A stretch of DNA of 64,000 nucleotides from positions 372,001 through 436,000 of the forward strand of contig NC_014219.1 in assembly GCF_000093085.1 (NCBI RefSeq), read 5' to 3'. Under the pieces are notes generated by a model. The model ran no database searches. It saw only the letters and a list, made by a program, of their open reading frames with translations, and was not told the origin of the DNA. A program made the translations under genes and the position numbers. This stretch comes from [Bacillus] selenitireducens MLS10 (lineage in GTDB: Bacteria > Bacillota > Bacilli > Bacillales > Salisediminibacteriaceae). This document shows positions 9,399-17,900 of this stretch, one piece after another; the first letter of the stretch is position 1; the number at the start of each line of letters is the position of its first letter.

Positions 9399-9427
9399 AT
9401 CATAGAGAGTATTTGGAAATCGGTCAA
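9399..9427 (-). promoter_or_regulatory. Sigma-A promoter of the AGCS symporter
   Basis: On the minus strand TTGACC and TATGAT are separated by exactly 17 nt, 36 nt upstream of the start codon. Confidence 0.8.
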
Positions 9428-9473
9428 GGCTTTTTAAGTTTTTGTGATTTATTTCACGATAATTTAGATGAAA

Positions 9474-9502
9474 AAGGAAAGAGCCCTAAACCGGCTCTTT
9501 CC
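9474..9502 (-). terminator. Terminator of the UbiD-family gene
   Basis: The 11-bp stem AGGAAAGAGCC / GGCTCTTTCCT is followed on the minus strand by a T-run. It lies about 65 nt past the UbiD stop codon. Confidence 0.85.
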
Positions 9503-9566
9503 TGGACAGTTCTGAATATATTTTTTTAAGACAGATAAACACCAGCTCAATTAAATATGGATGGGA

Positions 9567-11396
9567 TCAATACTCCCCTTTCGCCATGCGATCAAAGAAT
9601 GCGGCAACGTTCTGTTCCGTCTCCGGATCTGCGATGAGAGGCGGTGCATGATGCGGTTTGCGCCGGGCATCGATGATCATCGCGTCACAGCCCCAGTGCT
9701 TATTGACGATGGCTTCGTTGACGCCGTACATGTCATGTGACGGATTGCTTCTTGTGAATGTCACCCAGACGAAGTTGTTCAGCGTGGCGCTTGTGAAGCT
9801 GGCGTCATCCACCACGACGATCATCGGCACGCCGTCAAGATCGCGGGCAGCTGACAGGGACTTCGAGAGGGTCTCCATGTCGGTTTTCGCTTTATCGGCG
9901 TGGCCGTAGGCAGGCCCTTCAACGGCGACGATGCCCGGCATGACGAGGTTGGCATTTGTGAACGGCGCAGTAACGTCCTTCAATGAATCCGGGATAACCT
10001 TCGCAAGCTCGCGACGCTGTTTGCCGTAGGCGGCGAGGACCACTTTACTGCCTTCGTTCAGCCCTTCCCCGGAGTAGTCGAGGGTGTCGATGGTGGTCTT
10101 CGTCTGGAAATGCAGGTCTCTTCTCAGCTCGAGGCGCTCGAGAATATACTGCATGAAGCCCGCCTCGTCATGGGTATCAAGGGGCTGATCTTTCTCGGCA
10201 GTGATCCAGAGGTATTTCGCGAGACTGAGCTGGTTCGTTCCGAGCACCCGATTGGCGATGGTGAGGAGCTCCTGCGGACGGTCGACTTCGTCAAACGGCG
10301 TGTACCGCTCGCTTCCGATTACGAACAGGAGCGGGTGTACACCTGCCGCATCGATGGCATGGACTTCCTGGACGCCCGGAATCTCCGACTTGATGGCTTC
10401 GCCGGTCAGCTCATGAATCAGATCACCAAAAGACGTATCCTCCTGCGGCGGTCTGCCGACGACGGTGAACGGCCAGACCGCGTCCCGTCTGGCGAAAACT
10501 TTGTGCACGCGCATGACCGGAAATTCGTGGGTGAGGCTGTAATAACCGAGGTGATCCCCGAACGGTCCCTCAGGCTTCGTTTCATCCGGATAGATCTCGC
10601 CGGTGATGACAAAATCAGCGTCAAGGCTCACGCAGTACCCGTCGATATACGTATGGCGGAAGCGGCGTCCGGACAAAAGTCCGGCAAAGAGAATCTCACT
10701 CAGTCCTTCCGGGAGAGGCATGACCGACGCGATCGTGTGCGCCGGCGGTCCGCCAACGAATATGCTGACTTTCAAGGGCTCTCCTCTTTGGGCAGCCTTT
10801 GACTGATGAATCCCGATCCCGCGGTGGATCTGATAATGAATACCGACTTCTTCATTCATCTTGTAATCGTTGCCGGACAGCTGAACCCGGTACATGCCGA
10901 GGTTGGCGTTCATCGGACCCGGTTTATCCGGGTCTTCGGAGTAGACCTGGGGCAGTGTCACGAAGGCGCCGCCGTCTTTAGGCCATGATTTGATCTGCGG
11001 CAGGTCCTCGATTTGGATCTCGTCGTGGGTGTCGTGAATGGCGTGGGCCGGTTTTTTCATCGGCAGGGCCTTCACCGCAGAAAAGCCGCTTGAAACATTT
11101 TGCAACGGGTGCTTCAGTGCATACATCGGATCGTCGCGGAGCGCGATGACTTTCTGGACCCCTTCGAGGGTGTGGCGGAAGATGAATTTACTCCGCTCGA
11201 GGGTGCCGAAGAGGTTGGATACGGCCGGGTACTTTGAGCCCTTTACATTTTCAAAATACAGGGCCGGTCCACCGGCAGCATAGGTCTTCAGGTGAATGGA
11301 CGCCATTTCGAGGTGCGGATCGACTTCTTCTTTGATCCGAAGGAGATGACCGTGCTTTTCGAGATCTTCGATACAGGCTTTCATGTTTTCAAACAT
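9567..11396 (-). CDS. UbiD family (prenylated-FMN) decarboxylase
   Basis: This 609-aa protein has the UbiD fold signatures: NLGMYRVQ in the prenyl-FMN/metal-binding region, the SIFVGGPPAH segment, and the EGPFGDHLGYY motif that carries catalytic acidic residues. It is longer than the roughly 475-500 residues of BsdC or E. coli UbiD and closer to the 600-residue branch. UbiD enzymes (de)carboxylate aromatic or unsaturated acids and need prenyl-FMN made by UbiX. A UbiX gene is present but 38 kb away, at 49405. ATG 11396 has AGGAGG 11 nt upstream. The frame stays open 126 nt further upstream, without a better site. Substrate unknown. Confidence 0.87.
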   Translation of the reverse strand: MFENMKACIEDLEKHGHLLRIKEEVDPHLEMASIHLKTYAAGGPALYFENVKGSKYPAVSNLFGTLERSKFIFRHTLEGVQKVIALRDDPMYALKHPLQNVSSGFSAVKALPMKKPAHAIHDTHDEIQIEDLPQIKSWPKDGGAFVTLPQVYSEDPDKPGPMNANLGMYRVQLSGNDYKMNEEVGIHYQIHRGIGIHQSKAAQRGEPLKVSIFVGGPPAHTIASVMPLPEGLSEILFAGLLSGRRFRHTYIDGYCVSLDADFVITGEIYPDETKPEGPFGDHLGYYSLTHEFPVMRVHKVFARRDAVWPFTVVGRPPQEDTSFGDLIHELTGEAIKSEIPGVQEVHAIDAAGVHPLLFVIGSERYTPFDEVDRPQELLTIANRVLGTNQLSLAKYLWITAEKDQPLDTHDEAGFMQYILERLELRRDLHFQTKTTIDTLDYSGEGLNEGSKVVLAAYGKQRRELAKVIPDSLKDVTAPFTNANLVMPGIVAVEGPAYGHADKAKTDMETLSKSLSAARDLDGVPMIVVVDDASFTSATLNNFVWVTFTRSNPSHDMYGVNEAIVNKHWGCDAMIIDARRKPHHAPPLIADPETEQNVAAFFDRMAKGEY

Positions 11397-11590
11397 AGTG
11401 GGCGATACCTCCTGATTGATGTCGGTTTTGTTTTCGTGAGTGTCCTCTTTCATTTTACTCGAATTGAACAGAAAATGCAGGGATGAACTTTTGTGATCGG
11501 AATCACCGTAAATGGAAATCATCTATGTTATAATGGAAATCGTAAGTTCGTGTAAATATCAATGGGAACAGATAAAAGGATGGTGTCTTC

Positions 11591-12643
11591 ATGTTAACAG
11601 AACAACAGGTACTGGATGCACTGAAGCCGATTAAAGACCCGCACCTCGGTGTCGGTCTGTTGGATTTGGATTCAGTGAAGGATTTGAAGATCAAAGAAAA
11701 CCTCGTCAGTCTGAAGCTGGCGATTGCTGAACCGGGAACGGCGGAACAGATGCAGCTTCAGCAGGAAGTTGTCAACGCTGTCAAAACGGCGGGCGCGGAA
11801 TCGGTCGGACTTCGTTTTGAGAAACTGCCGGATGAGGTGTTGGCTGAACACGGCGGGCAGTCGGAGGAAGCTGCGAGTGAATCACTCCTTGACCGCACGG
11901 ACCGCACGACCTTCATCGCCGTGACGAGCGGGAAGGGCGGTGTCGGGAAATCGACGGTATCCGTCAATCTCGCTACATCTCTTGCACGTCAGGGCAAAAA
12001 AGTCGGGATCATCGATGCGGATATCTACGGCTTCAGCGTACCGGATATGATGGGAATTGAAGAGCGTCCGAAGGTTGTCGGGCAGCGCATTTACCCGGTG
12101 ACACGCTTTGATGTACAGGTGATTTCCATGGGCTTCTTCGTGGAAGACAACTCACCGATCATCTGGCGCGGACCGATGCTCGGGAAGATGCTGAACAACT
12201 TCTTCAGTGAAGTGGAATGGGATGATCTCGACTACCTGATTCTCGACTTGCCGCCGGGAACGGGAGATGTGGCACTCGATGTGCACTCCATGCTGCCGAC
12301 GTCCAAAGAGATTGTCGTCACCACACCTCACGCAACGGCCGCATTTGTTGCAGCCCGTGCCGGTGCGATGGCACTGAAGACCGATCACGAGATTTTGGGT
12401 GTCGTGGAGAACATGGCCTACTTCGAAAGCAAGGTGACCGGTGAGAAAGAGTATGTCTTCGGTACAGGCGGCGGACAAAAGCTTGCCGAAGAGCTGCATT
12501 CTGAGGTGCTTGCCCAGATTCCACTCGGACAGCCGGACTTTGATGAGGAGGTCTTCGCGCCATCGGTCTATGACCAGGAGCATCCGATCGGGAAGATTTA
12601 CATGGACATGGCCAAGCAGGTCATTGAGAAAACAGCAAAATAA
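11591..12643 (+). CDS. salA: Mrp/NBP35-type P-loop ATPase, SalA-like
   Basis: This 350-aa protein has an N-terminal MIP18/DUF59-like domain (residues 1-80) and a deviant Walker A GKGGVGKST (114-122) with Switch motif DLPPGTGD. Family members act as Fe-S carriers or, for B. subtilis SalA, as a negative regulator of scoC. It has no cysteine at all, so a classic CxxC cluster site is absent. Identification as salA is supported by the following kbaA-like gene and the rRNA/tRNA and sigW genes beyond, as in B. subtilis. ATG follows AAAAGGATGG by a normal distance. A terminator separates it from kbaA. Confidence 0.88.
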   Translation: MLTEQQVLDALKPIKDPHLGVGLLDLDSVKDLKIKENLVSLKLAIAEPGTAEQMQLQQEVVNAVKTAGAESVGLRFEKLPDEVLAEHGGQSEEAASESLLDRTDRTTFIAVTSGKGGVGKSTVSVNLATSLARQGKKVGIIDADIYGFSVPDMMGIEERPKVVGQRIYPVTRFDVQVISMGFFVEDNSPIIWRGPMLGKMLNNFFSEVEWDDLDYLILDLPPGTGDVALDVHSMLPTSKEIVVTTPHATAAFVAARAGAMALKTDHEILGVVENMAYFESKVTGEKEYVFGTGGGQKLAEELHSEVLAQIPLGQPDFDEEVFAPSVYDQEHPIGKIYMDMAKQVIEKTAK

Positions 12644-12652
12644 GCACGTACG

Positions 12653-12690
12653 CCCCGGATGCTCCTCGAGTGAGGATGTCCGGGGTTTTT
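12653..12690 (+). terminator. Terminator of salA
   Basis: CCCCGGA-(T)-CTC pairs with GAG-(T)-TCCGGGG and is followed by TTTTT. Confidence 0.9.
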
Positions 12691-12773
12691 CATAAGTTTC
12701 GGTGAGGAATAAAAGTGGCGCATTGTCTCCCGGATTTGATACAATGGAAGGTGGTTTTAAGAGGATTGGGGGT

Positions 12774-13445
12774 ATGGCTGTGAACGCCAGGAAAGTAGTC
12801 TTTTTGTTTTGGTCAACGTTACTTATCGGTACCGTTGCAGGAACAATCATCGGGCTGATCCAGGGGATCGGCGGTTATTTCATGGTGATTGTGACGGCGG
12901 CGCTTTGGACCGTGATCGCACAGATGGGTTTCTTTGCGTATTTAACGATTCACCGCTTCGGACTCGGAATGTTTAAGTCCGTGTCGTTATGGAATAAAGT
13001 CCAACTTGTCATTATTGCGTTTGCCTTTTTCGATCTGATGTTCTTTCGGCATTATTTCTTTGCGACGGATGATGAGACGATGCTCGGCTACGCGATTATG
13101 CCGACCCTGTTGTTGGTCTATGCGCTGATTGTCGCCTATCTGAAGGCGAAAGATACGAATCGGCACGCATTTATTCCGGCGCTTTTCTTCATGTACGTCG
13201 TCACGATGATTGAGTGGATCCCGGCCTTTACAGGGAACGATCTGAACTTTATCATCAATGCGGTCGTACCGCTTCTCGTTGCCAACACGTGGCAGCTTCT
13301 CGTTTTGCACAGGCTGCACGAGATGCCAAACGGCAGACAGCCGACGGTCGAACAGTGGTCCAAATGGGAAAAGGAAGGATTTGAAGAGCGGAAACGGGAA
13401 AAAGAAACGAAAAAAAATCGCAAAAAAGCCCGGAAAAACGCTTGA
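12774..13445 (+). CDS. kbaA: KinB-signalling pathway activation protein KbaA
   Basis: A 223-aa integral membrane protein with about six hydrophobic segments in residues 8-185 and a very basic cytoplasmic tail (many Lys/Arg in the last 35 residues). In B. subtilis KbaA is needed for KinB input to the sporulation phosphorelay. The family assignment rests on topology, length and position after salA and before the rRNA/tRNA and sigW genes. ATG 12774 has GAGG 9 nt upstream. A TACAAT-like -10 at 12740-12745 lies upstream but no good -35 was found. Confidence 0.8.
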   Translation: MAVNARKVVFLFWSTLLIGTVAGTIIGLIQGIGGYFMVIVTAALWTVIAQMGFFAYLTIHRFGLGMFKSVSLWNKVQLVIIAFAFFDLMFFRHYFFATDDETMLGYAIMPTLLLVYALIVAYLKAKDTNRHAFIPALFFMYVVTMIEWIPAFTGNDLNFIINAVVPLLVANTWQLLVLHRLHEMPNGRQPTVEQWSKWEKEGFEERKREKETKKNRKKARKNA

Positions 13446-13470
13446 AATTTTCTTGGAGACATAGTAAGAT
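13442..13470 (+). promoter_or_regulatory. Promoter of the 5S-tRNA unit
   Basis: TTGAAA and TAAGAT are separated by 17 nt. The -35 overlaps the kbaA stop codon. Transcription would begin about 35 nt before the 5S gene, giving this unit its own promoter. Confidence 0.6.
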
Positions 13471-13512
13471 ATCCATTGTCCGCTCTTGAGGATTCATGAG
13501 CGGATTCCATAG

Positions 13513-13629
<117 letters not shown>

Positions 13630-13638
13630 ATTCATTAT

Positions 13639-13713
13639 TCCACAGTAGCTCAGTGGTAGAGCTATCGGCTGTTAACCGATCGGTCGTAGGTTCGAATCCT
13701 ACCTGTGGAGCCA
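13639..13713 (+). tRNA. tRNA-Asn (GTT)
   Basis: A 75-nt cloverleaf with acceptor TCCACAG / CTGTGGA, anticodon GTT in loop TGTTAAC, T-arm GGTTCGAATCC and encoded CCA. Confidence 0.95.
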
Positions 13714-13714
13714 T

Positions 13715-13790
13715 GCTTCCTTAGCTCAGTTGGTAGAGCGCATCCATGGTAAGGATGAGGTCAGCGGTTCAAGCCCGCTAGGAAGCTCCA
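13715..13790 (+). tRNA. tRNA-Thr (GGT)
   Basis: A 76-nt cloverleaf with acceptor GCTTCCT / AGGAAGC, anticodon stem CATCC / GGATG around ATGGTAA (GGT) and encoded CCA. It starts 1 nt after tRNA-Asn. Confidence 0.95.
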
Positions 13791-13815
13791 TTTTTTTGTC
13801 TGAAATCAGAAGACT

Positions 13816-13890
13816 GGCCCGTTGGTCAAGTGGTTAAGACACCGCCCTTTCACGGCGGTAACACGGGTTCGAATCCCGTACGGGTCACCA
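13816..13890 (+). tRNA. tRNA-Glu (TTC)
   Basis: A 75-nt cloverleaf with anticodon stem CCGCC / GGCGG around CTTTCAC (TTC), T-arm GGTTCGAATCC and encoded CCA. Confidence 0.95.
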
Positions 13891-13893
13891 ATA

Positions 13894-13969
13894 CAGGGGT
13901 ATAGCCAAGCGGTAAGGCATCGGGTTTTGATCCCGTGTACCGCAGGTTCGAATCCTGCTACCCCTGCCA
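13894..13969 (+). tRNA. tRNA-Gln (TTG)
   Basis: Acceptor CAGGGGT / ACCCCTG, anticodon stem CGGG / CCCG around TTTTGAT (TTG) and encoded CCA. Last gene of the cluster. Confidence 0.94.
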
Positions 13970-14002
13970 TTTTCTTTTTTGAGACATACATACTGTTACA
14001 TT

Positions 14003-14042
14003 CGGCTTATCAGACGAACCATCGTCGGATAGGCCGTTTTTA
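14003..14042 (+). terminator. Terminator of the 5S-tRNA unit
   Basis: The imperfect stem CGGC-TTATC-AGACGA / TCGTC-GGATA-GGCCG is followed by a T-rich tract. Confidence 0.75.
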
Positions 14043-14120
14043 TTTTCTTTCTTCTGCTTCAAATAACTAGAAATATCACTCGTTTTTCACCAATTAGAAA
14101 TGGTAGAATAATAAAGGATA

Positions 14121-14147
14121 TGAAACCTGGTGGAACGGTACCCCGTA
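14121..14147 (+). promoter_or_regulatory. ECF (SigW-type) autoregulatory promoter
   Basis: TGAAAC (14121-14126) and CGTA (14144-14147, continuing CGTATA) are 17 nt apart. They match the SigW consensus TGAAAC-N16-CGTA except for one extra spacer base, directly upstream of sigW, as expected for autoregulation. Confidence 0.8.
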
Positions 14148-14180
14148 TATGGAGTAACCGCCGAAGCGGAGGATCAGTAA

Positions 14181-14744
14181 ATGGATATGCTTGTGAAGAA
14201 ACTCGTTCTCGAAGTGCGAAAAGGAAATCAGGAAGCCTACGCGGAGTTGGTGGATTTATATAAGGATCAGGTCTATCATATTGCCTACCGGATGCTTGGG
14301 AATATGCATGAGTCCCAGGATATCGCTCAGGAGGCGTTTTTGAGGGCTTATATGAATCTGGATTCCTATGACATCAATCGGAAATTCTCGACGTGGCTGT
14401 TTCGGATTACGACGAACCTGACGATAGACCGGATTCGGAAACGGAAACCGGATTTTCATCTTGAAGATCCGCTTGCCGGGACGGACGGGATGGATCACCA
14501 CGCTCACTTTGCAGCTGAGATGCCTCTCCCTGAGGAACAGGTGGTGCAGCTCGAGCAGCAGGAGTGGATTCAAAAAGAAATCATGGCTTTGCCGCCGAAA
14601 TACCGGTCGGCGATCATTTTAAAATACCTGGAGGATAAATCATTGAAAGAGATCAGCGAGATTTTGAATTTACCTGTCGGTACGGTCAAAACTAGAATTC
14701 ACCGAGGCCGTGAAGCCCTGAAAAAACGGCTGGGCAGTTCGTGA
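14181..14744 (+). CDS. sigW: ECF RNA polymerase sigma factor SigW
   Basis: This 187-aa two-domain ECF sigma factor has region 2 (about residues 25-95, with YRMLGNMHESQDIAQEAFLRAY) and region 4 (about 125-180, with LNLPVGTVKTRIHRGREALKK, the -35 recognition helix). It directs envelope-stress genes against antimicrobial peptides and cell-wall antibiotics (family knowledge). GGAGG lies 8 nt before ATG. The promoter matches its own consensus. The anti-sigma gene follows, then cdaA-cdaR-glmM, exactly as in B. subtilis. Confidence 0.95.
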   Translation: MDMLVKKLVLEVRKGNQEAYAELVDLYKDQVYHIAYRMLGNMHESQDIAQEAFLRAYMNLDSYDINRKFSTWLFRITTNLTIDRIRKRKPDFHLEDPLAGTDGMDHHAHFAAEMPLPEEQVVQLEQQEWIQKEIMALPPKYRSAIILKYLEDKSLKEISEILNLPVGTVKTRIHRGREALKKRLGSS

Positions 14745-14759
14745 GAGGAGGGGAAACCA

Positions 14760-15416
14760 GTGGCCTGTTCAAAAGAAAAAACAGCATGTATTCATAAGTA
14801 TCTCGACGAAGAAATGGATCTGTTGGAACAGCGGCAGTTTGAAGAGCATGTCCGCTCCTGTGAGGCCTGCGACGCGCATCTGTCAGATCTCCGGCGAACC
14901 GTTGCCATCGTACAGAGTGCCTCTCATTTTCAGGCGCCGGCTCAGCTCACGGATGCCGTCATGGCAAGCCTACCGAAGCAGAAACCGGCAGCAAAGTGGA
15001 AGAACTGGGTCCGACAGCATCCCTTCGTCATTACGGCTGCGACGTTTTTCCTCGTCTTTATGATCAGCCTTTCCGCAGGATTTGGCGGGGATGATCAGCA
15101 GATTGCCGTCACGGGAGACGGACAGTTCTATATCGATGACGAAAGGCGTGTCGTTGTTGTTCCGGAAGGGGAAGTGATCCGCGGTGACCTGGAAATTCGA
15201 AATGGTGATGTGGAGGTACTCGGTGAAGTCTCGGGGAATATCACCGTCATTAACGGTGAGCATCTTTTCGCCTCGGCGGGTCATGTCTCAGGAGAGATTC
15301 AGGAAGTGAACCGTTTTTATAACTGGCTGTGGCATGAACTGAAGGATCTGTTCAGGCAGGTCATTCCAGGCGGGCAGGACGGGGAGCATGAAGAGAATGC
15401 TGCCCCGCTTTTATAA
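14760..15416 (+). CDS. rsiW: Anti-sigma-W factor RsiW
   Basis: This 218-aa single-pass membrane anti-sigma factor has an N-terminal zinc-binding ZAS domain with HVRSCEAC (His30, Cys34, Cys37). The membrane segment is about residues 88-106, followed by an extracytoplasmic domain of about 110 residues. It holds SigW inactive until site-1/site-2 proteolysis (family knowledge). GTG start 14760 lies 6 nt after GAGGAGGGG, 15 nt after sigW. Confidence 0.93.
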   Translation: MACSKEKTACIHKYLDEEMDLLEQRQFEEHVRSCEACDAHLSDLRRTVAIVQSASHFQAPAQLTDAVMASLPKQKPAAKWKNWVRQHPFVITAATFFLVFMISLSAGFGGDDQQIAVTGDGQFYIDDERRVVVVPEGEVIRGDLEIRNGDVEVLGEVSGNITVINGEHLFASAGHVSGEIQEVNRFYNWLWHELKDLFRQVIPGGQDGEHEENAAPLL

Positions 15417-15430
15417 AACTATAGGGATGT

Positions 15431-15459
15431 TTAACTCCGTTAAAGGATTATAGTATAAG
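15431..15459 (+). promoter_or_regulatory. Possible sigma-A promoter upstream of cdaA
   Basis: TTAACT and TATAAG are 17 nt apart. If used, it makes a leader of about 220 nt before cdaA. Confidence 0.4.
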
Positions 15460-15467
15460 TGCAATTA

Positions 15468-15575
15468 AGGCTTTCGCCATTGAGGATTGGCGACAAGCCA
15501 AGTTTTCTATAGGGGATTGTTCTCAGGATGCGCATACGCTCTATAAGCGGTGCGCATTTCCTCTGTCTTTGGAAT
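15468..15575 (+). other. Two consecutive hairpins in the rsiW-cdaA gap
   Basis: Hairpin 1 is GGCTT-TCGCCA / TGGCGA-CAAGCC (about 15470-15502), followed by a weak T-tract. Hairpin 2 (about 15529-15560) has ATGCGCA / TGCGCAT outside CGCT / AGCG. They may be terminators for sigW-rsiW or a structured leader for cdaA. I recognise no riboswitch class. Confidence 0.5.
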
Positions 15576-15636
15576 AACGAAAATCGTGGGATGACGGGTG
15601 AGAAAATCGATTCGGACATGCGGTCATGGGACATTA

Positions 15637-15645
15637 TGTTATAAT
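15637..15645 (+). promoter_or_regulatory. Extended -10 promoter element of cdaA
   Basis: TGTTATAAT is a perfect TGn-TATAAT extended -10, 42 nt before the cdaA start. No good -35 is visible, as is usual for extended -10 promoters. Confidence 0.65.
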
Positions 15646-15687
15646 GGTGAAGAATGCTTGGAATACATCCGGTTTGGAGGAACAGGT

Positions 15688-16506
15688 ATGTTTGAAGACT
15701 TGACGTTCTGGCGGCTTGTGGCGATTGTCGTAGACATAACCCTTGTTGCCTTTGTAATTTATAAATTGATTATGGTGATCCGCGGGACGAGGGCGGTTCA
15801 GCTCGTGAAAGGGATCACCGTTATTTTGACAGTATGGTTCTTAAGTGGCTATTTTGGATTACATACCTTGCAGTGGCTGATGCAACAGGCGGTCATCTAT
15901 GGTGTGCTGGCCATTATCATTATTTTTCAGCCTGAACTCCGGCGTGCCCTGGAACATCTCGGACGGGGCAAACTGTTCCAGAGCTCCTCGACAGCGAATG
16001 CAGAGGAGATCGAAGAGATGATCGAACATCTCATCAAGTCCACGAACTATATGGGCAAGCGGCGGATCGGGGCTTTGATCTCCATCGAACGGGAGACAGG
16101 CATGAACGATTACATCGAGACCGGCGTCAAGCTGAATGCGAACCTGACGACGGAACTGATGACGAATATATTCATCCCGAATGCGCCGCTTCATGACGGA
16201 GCAGTCGTTCTGCAAAATGGCAGCATCGCCGCAGCGGGCTGTTATTTGCCGCTTTCGGAGAATCCGTTTATTTCGAAGGAACTCGGTACGCGTCACCGCG
16301 CGGCTCTTGGCGTCAGCGAAGTGACGGATGCCCTGACGCTCGTTGTCAGTGAGGAAACGGGTGCCATCTCCATGACCAAAAACGGTGAACTGCACCGGAA
16401 CCTCGATCAGGACCATTTACGAAAGATGCTCGAGAAAGAACTGATGAATAAAGAGGAAGACAAAGGGACTTCCCGTTGGCAGTGGGGAGGGAGAAATAAT
16501 GGATAA
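15688..16506 (+). CDS. cdaA: Diadenylate cyclase CdaA (c-di-AMP synthase)
   Basis: This 272-aa membrane enzyme makes c-di-AMP from two ATP. Three N-terminal membrane helices (residues 10-75) precede the DAC domain with DGA (about 170-172, in LHDGAVVL) and RHR (about 202-204, in GTRHRAALG). GGAGG is 7 nt before ATG. It overlaps cdaR by 8 nt, and glmM follows. In Firmicutes CdaA is controlled by CdaR and GlmM, so this operon links c-di-AMP, osmolyte/K+ balance and wall precursors. Confidence 0.96.
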   Translation: MFEDLTFWRLVAIVVDITLVAFVIYKLIMVIRGTRAVQLVKGITVILTVWFLSGYFGLHTLQWLMQQAVIYGVLAIIIIFQPELRRALEHLGRGKLFQSSSTANAEEIEEMIEHLIKSTNYMGKRRIGALISIERETGMNDYIETGVKLNANLTTELMTNIFIPNAPLHDGAVVLQNGSIAAAGCYLPLSENPFISKELGTRHRAALGVSEVTDALTLVVSEETGAISMTKNGELHRNLDQDHLRKMLEKELMNKEEDKGTSRWQWGGRNNG

Positions 16507-17803
16507 GCTCTTTGAGAAGAAGTGGTTCATCAAGGTCGGCTCGGTGGCGATTGCCATTCTGCTGTTTCTGATGGTCAATTCCGACGGGACGACCACAACA
16601 ACCGGAGGGCTGCCGGGCATTACCGACGGCTCGAGGGTGATCGAAGAGGCACAGCTGAATGTGTATTATGATGACGAGAACTATGTGTTGACCGAGGCAC
16701 CGGAAACGGTCCAGGCAACGTTAAGGGGACCGCAGAACGTCCTCACCTTTTCGCAGGTGACGCAGGGACAGCAGGAATTCTTTGTGGATTTGACAGACAA
16801 GGAGCCTGGGGTGCATTATGAACGGGTGCAGCACCGGGGATTCCCTGCGGATCTGTCTATCTCCATCGTTCCGATGACGGTGCGTGTCGTGATTCAGGAA
16901 CAGCAGACTGTATCTTTCCCTGTTGAAGTGGATATTGAGAACGAAGGTATGATTGCCGAAGGCTACCAGGTCGGTGAGCCCGTTGTCGATCCGTCCACGG
17001 TCGATGTCCGTGCCGGCATTGGCATTGTGGAACAAATTGCCGGTGCGAGAGCCTCCGTTAATGTGGAAGGCGCTGATAATGACGTATCCGGTTCGTTCCC
17101 TGTCGTCTTTGTCGACGGCAACGGAACGGAACTGGAACTGACAGCAAACCCGGCTGCGGTGGATATTACCGTGCCGATTACCGCACCGAATAAAACCGTG
17201 CCGGTGAGAATCGGGCGGGAAGGGGAGCTTGATGAGGGGCTTGCCATCGATGATATTTCCTTTGATCCGTCTGAGGTGACGATTTACGGACCGGTGGATG
17301 TGATCAACGACATCAGTTTCATTGATCTTGATCCTCTTGACCTTTCAGGATTGGATGGCAGTGTGGTGACGGAGAAAGACGTCATTGTCCCTCAAGGCGT
17401 GGAGTCAGTTGACCCTGAGACGGTCGATGTGTCCGTAGACGTGGTTGAAGAATCCGAACGGGTTTTTCAGGATTACGAGATCATCGTGGAGAATGAATCA
17501 GATGAACAGAATGTAACGTTTGTCGAGCCTGACGGAGGCATGTTTGACTTAACCGTCAGCGGCAGCGATGAACTTTTGCAGCGGTTGGAGCGTTCGGATA
17601 TTCAGGCAAGCATCGACGTGGAAGATCTTGAAGCGGGCGAGCATGAGGTAACGGTCACCTTTGACGGCCCTCAGCATCTCCGCTTTGTTGATGAAGGGCT
17701 TACCGTTGTAATTGAAATAGGGAATGGTGACATCACAGCTTCAAACAGTGAAACGAATGATGAAGAAGAGGAAGACGAGACACCGGAGAGCGATTCTTCG
17801 TAA
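16499..17803 (+). CDS. cdaR: CdaA regulator CdaR (YbbR repeats)
   Basis: This 434-aa protein has one N-terminal membrane helix (about residues 10-26) and then about four extracytoplasmic YbbR beta-domains ending near residue 410. A strongly acidic tail (EEEEDETPESD) follows. CdaR binds CdaA and modulates its cyclase activity. It starts 8 nt inside cdaA, indicating translational coupling. The acidic character fits a salt-adapted host. Confidence 0.92.
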   Translation: MDKLFEKKWFIKVGSVAIAILLFLMVNSDGTTTTTGGLPGITDGSRVIEEAQLNVYYDDENYVLTEAPETVQATLRGPQNVLTFSQVTQGQQEFFVDLTDKEPGVHYERVQHRGFPADLSISIVPMTVRVVIQEQQTVSFPVEVDIENEGMIAEGYQVGEPVVDPSTVDVRAGIGIVEQIAGARASVNVEGADNDVSGSFPVVFVDGNGTELELTANPAAVDITVPITAPNKTVPVRIGREGELDEGLAIDDISFDPSEVTIYGPVDVINDISFIDLDPLDLSGLDGSVVTEKDVIVPQGVESVDPETVDVSVDVVEESERVFQDYEIIVENESDEQNVTFVEPDGGMFDLTVSGSDELLQRLERSDIQASIDVEDLEAGEHEVTVTFDGPQHLRFVDEGLTVVIEIGNGDITASNSETNDEEEEDETPESDSS

Positions 17804-17900
17804 CATCCGGATGATCCTTCTTATATGAAGACTGCCAGAGCATATGATTATACAATAGCTTCCCTCAGTCAGGGGGCTCATCAGTAAGGGAGAGATAGGA

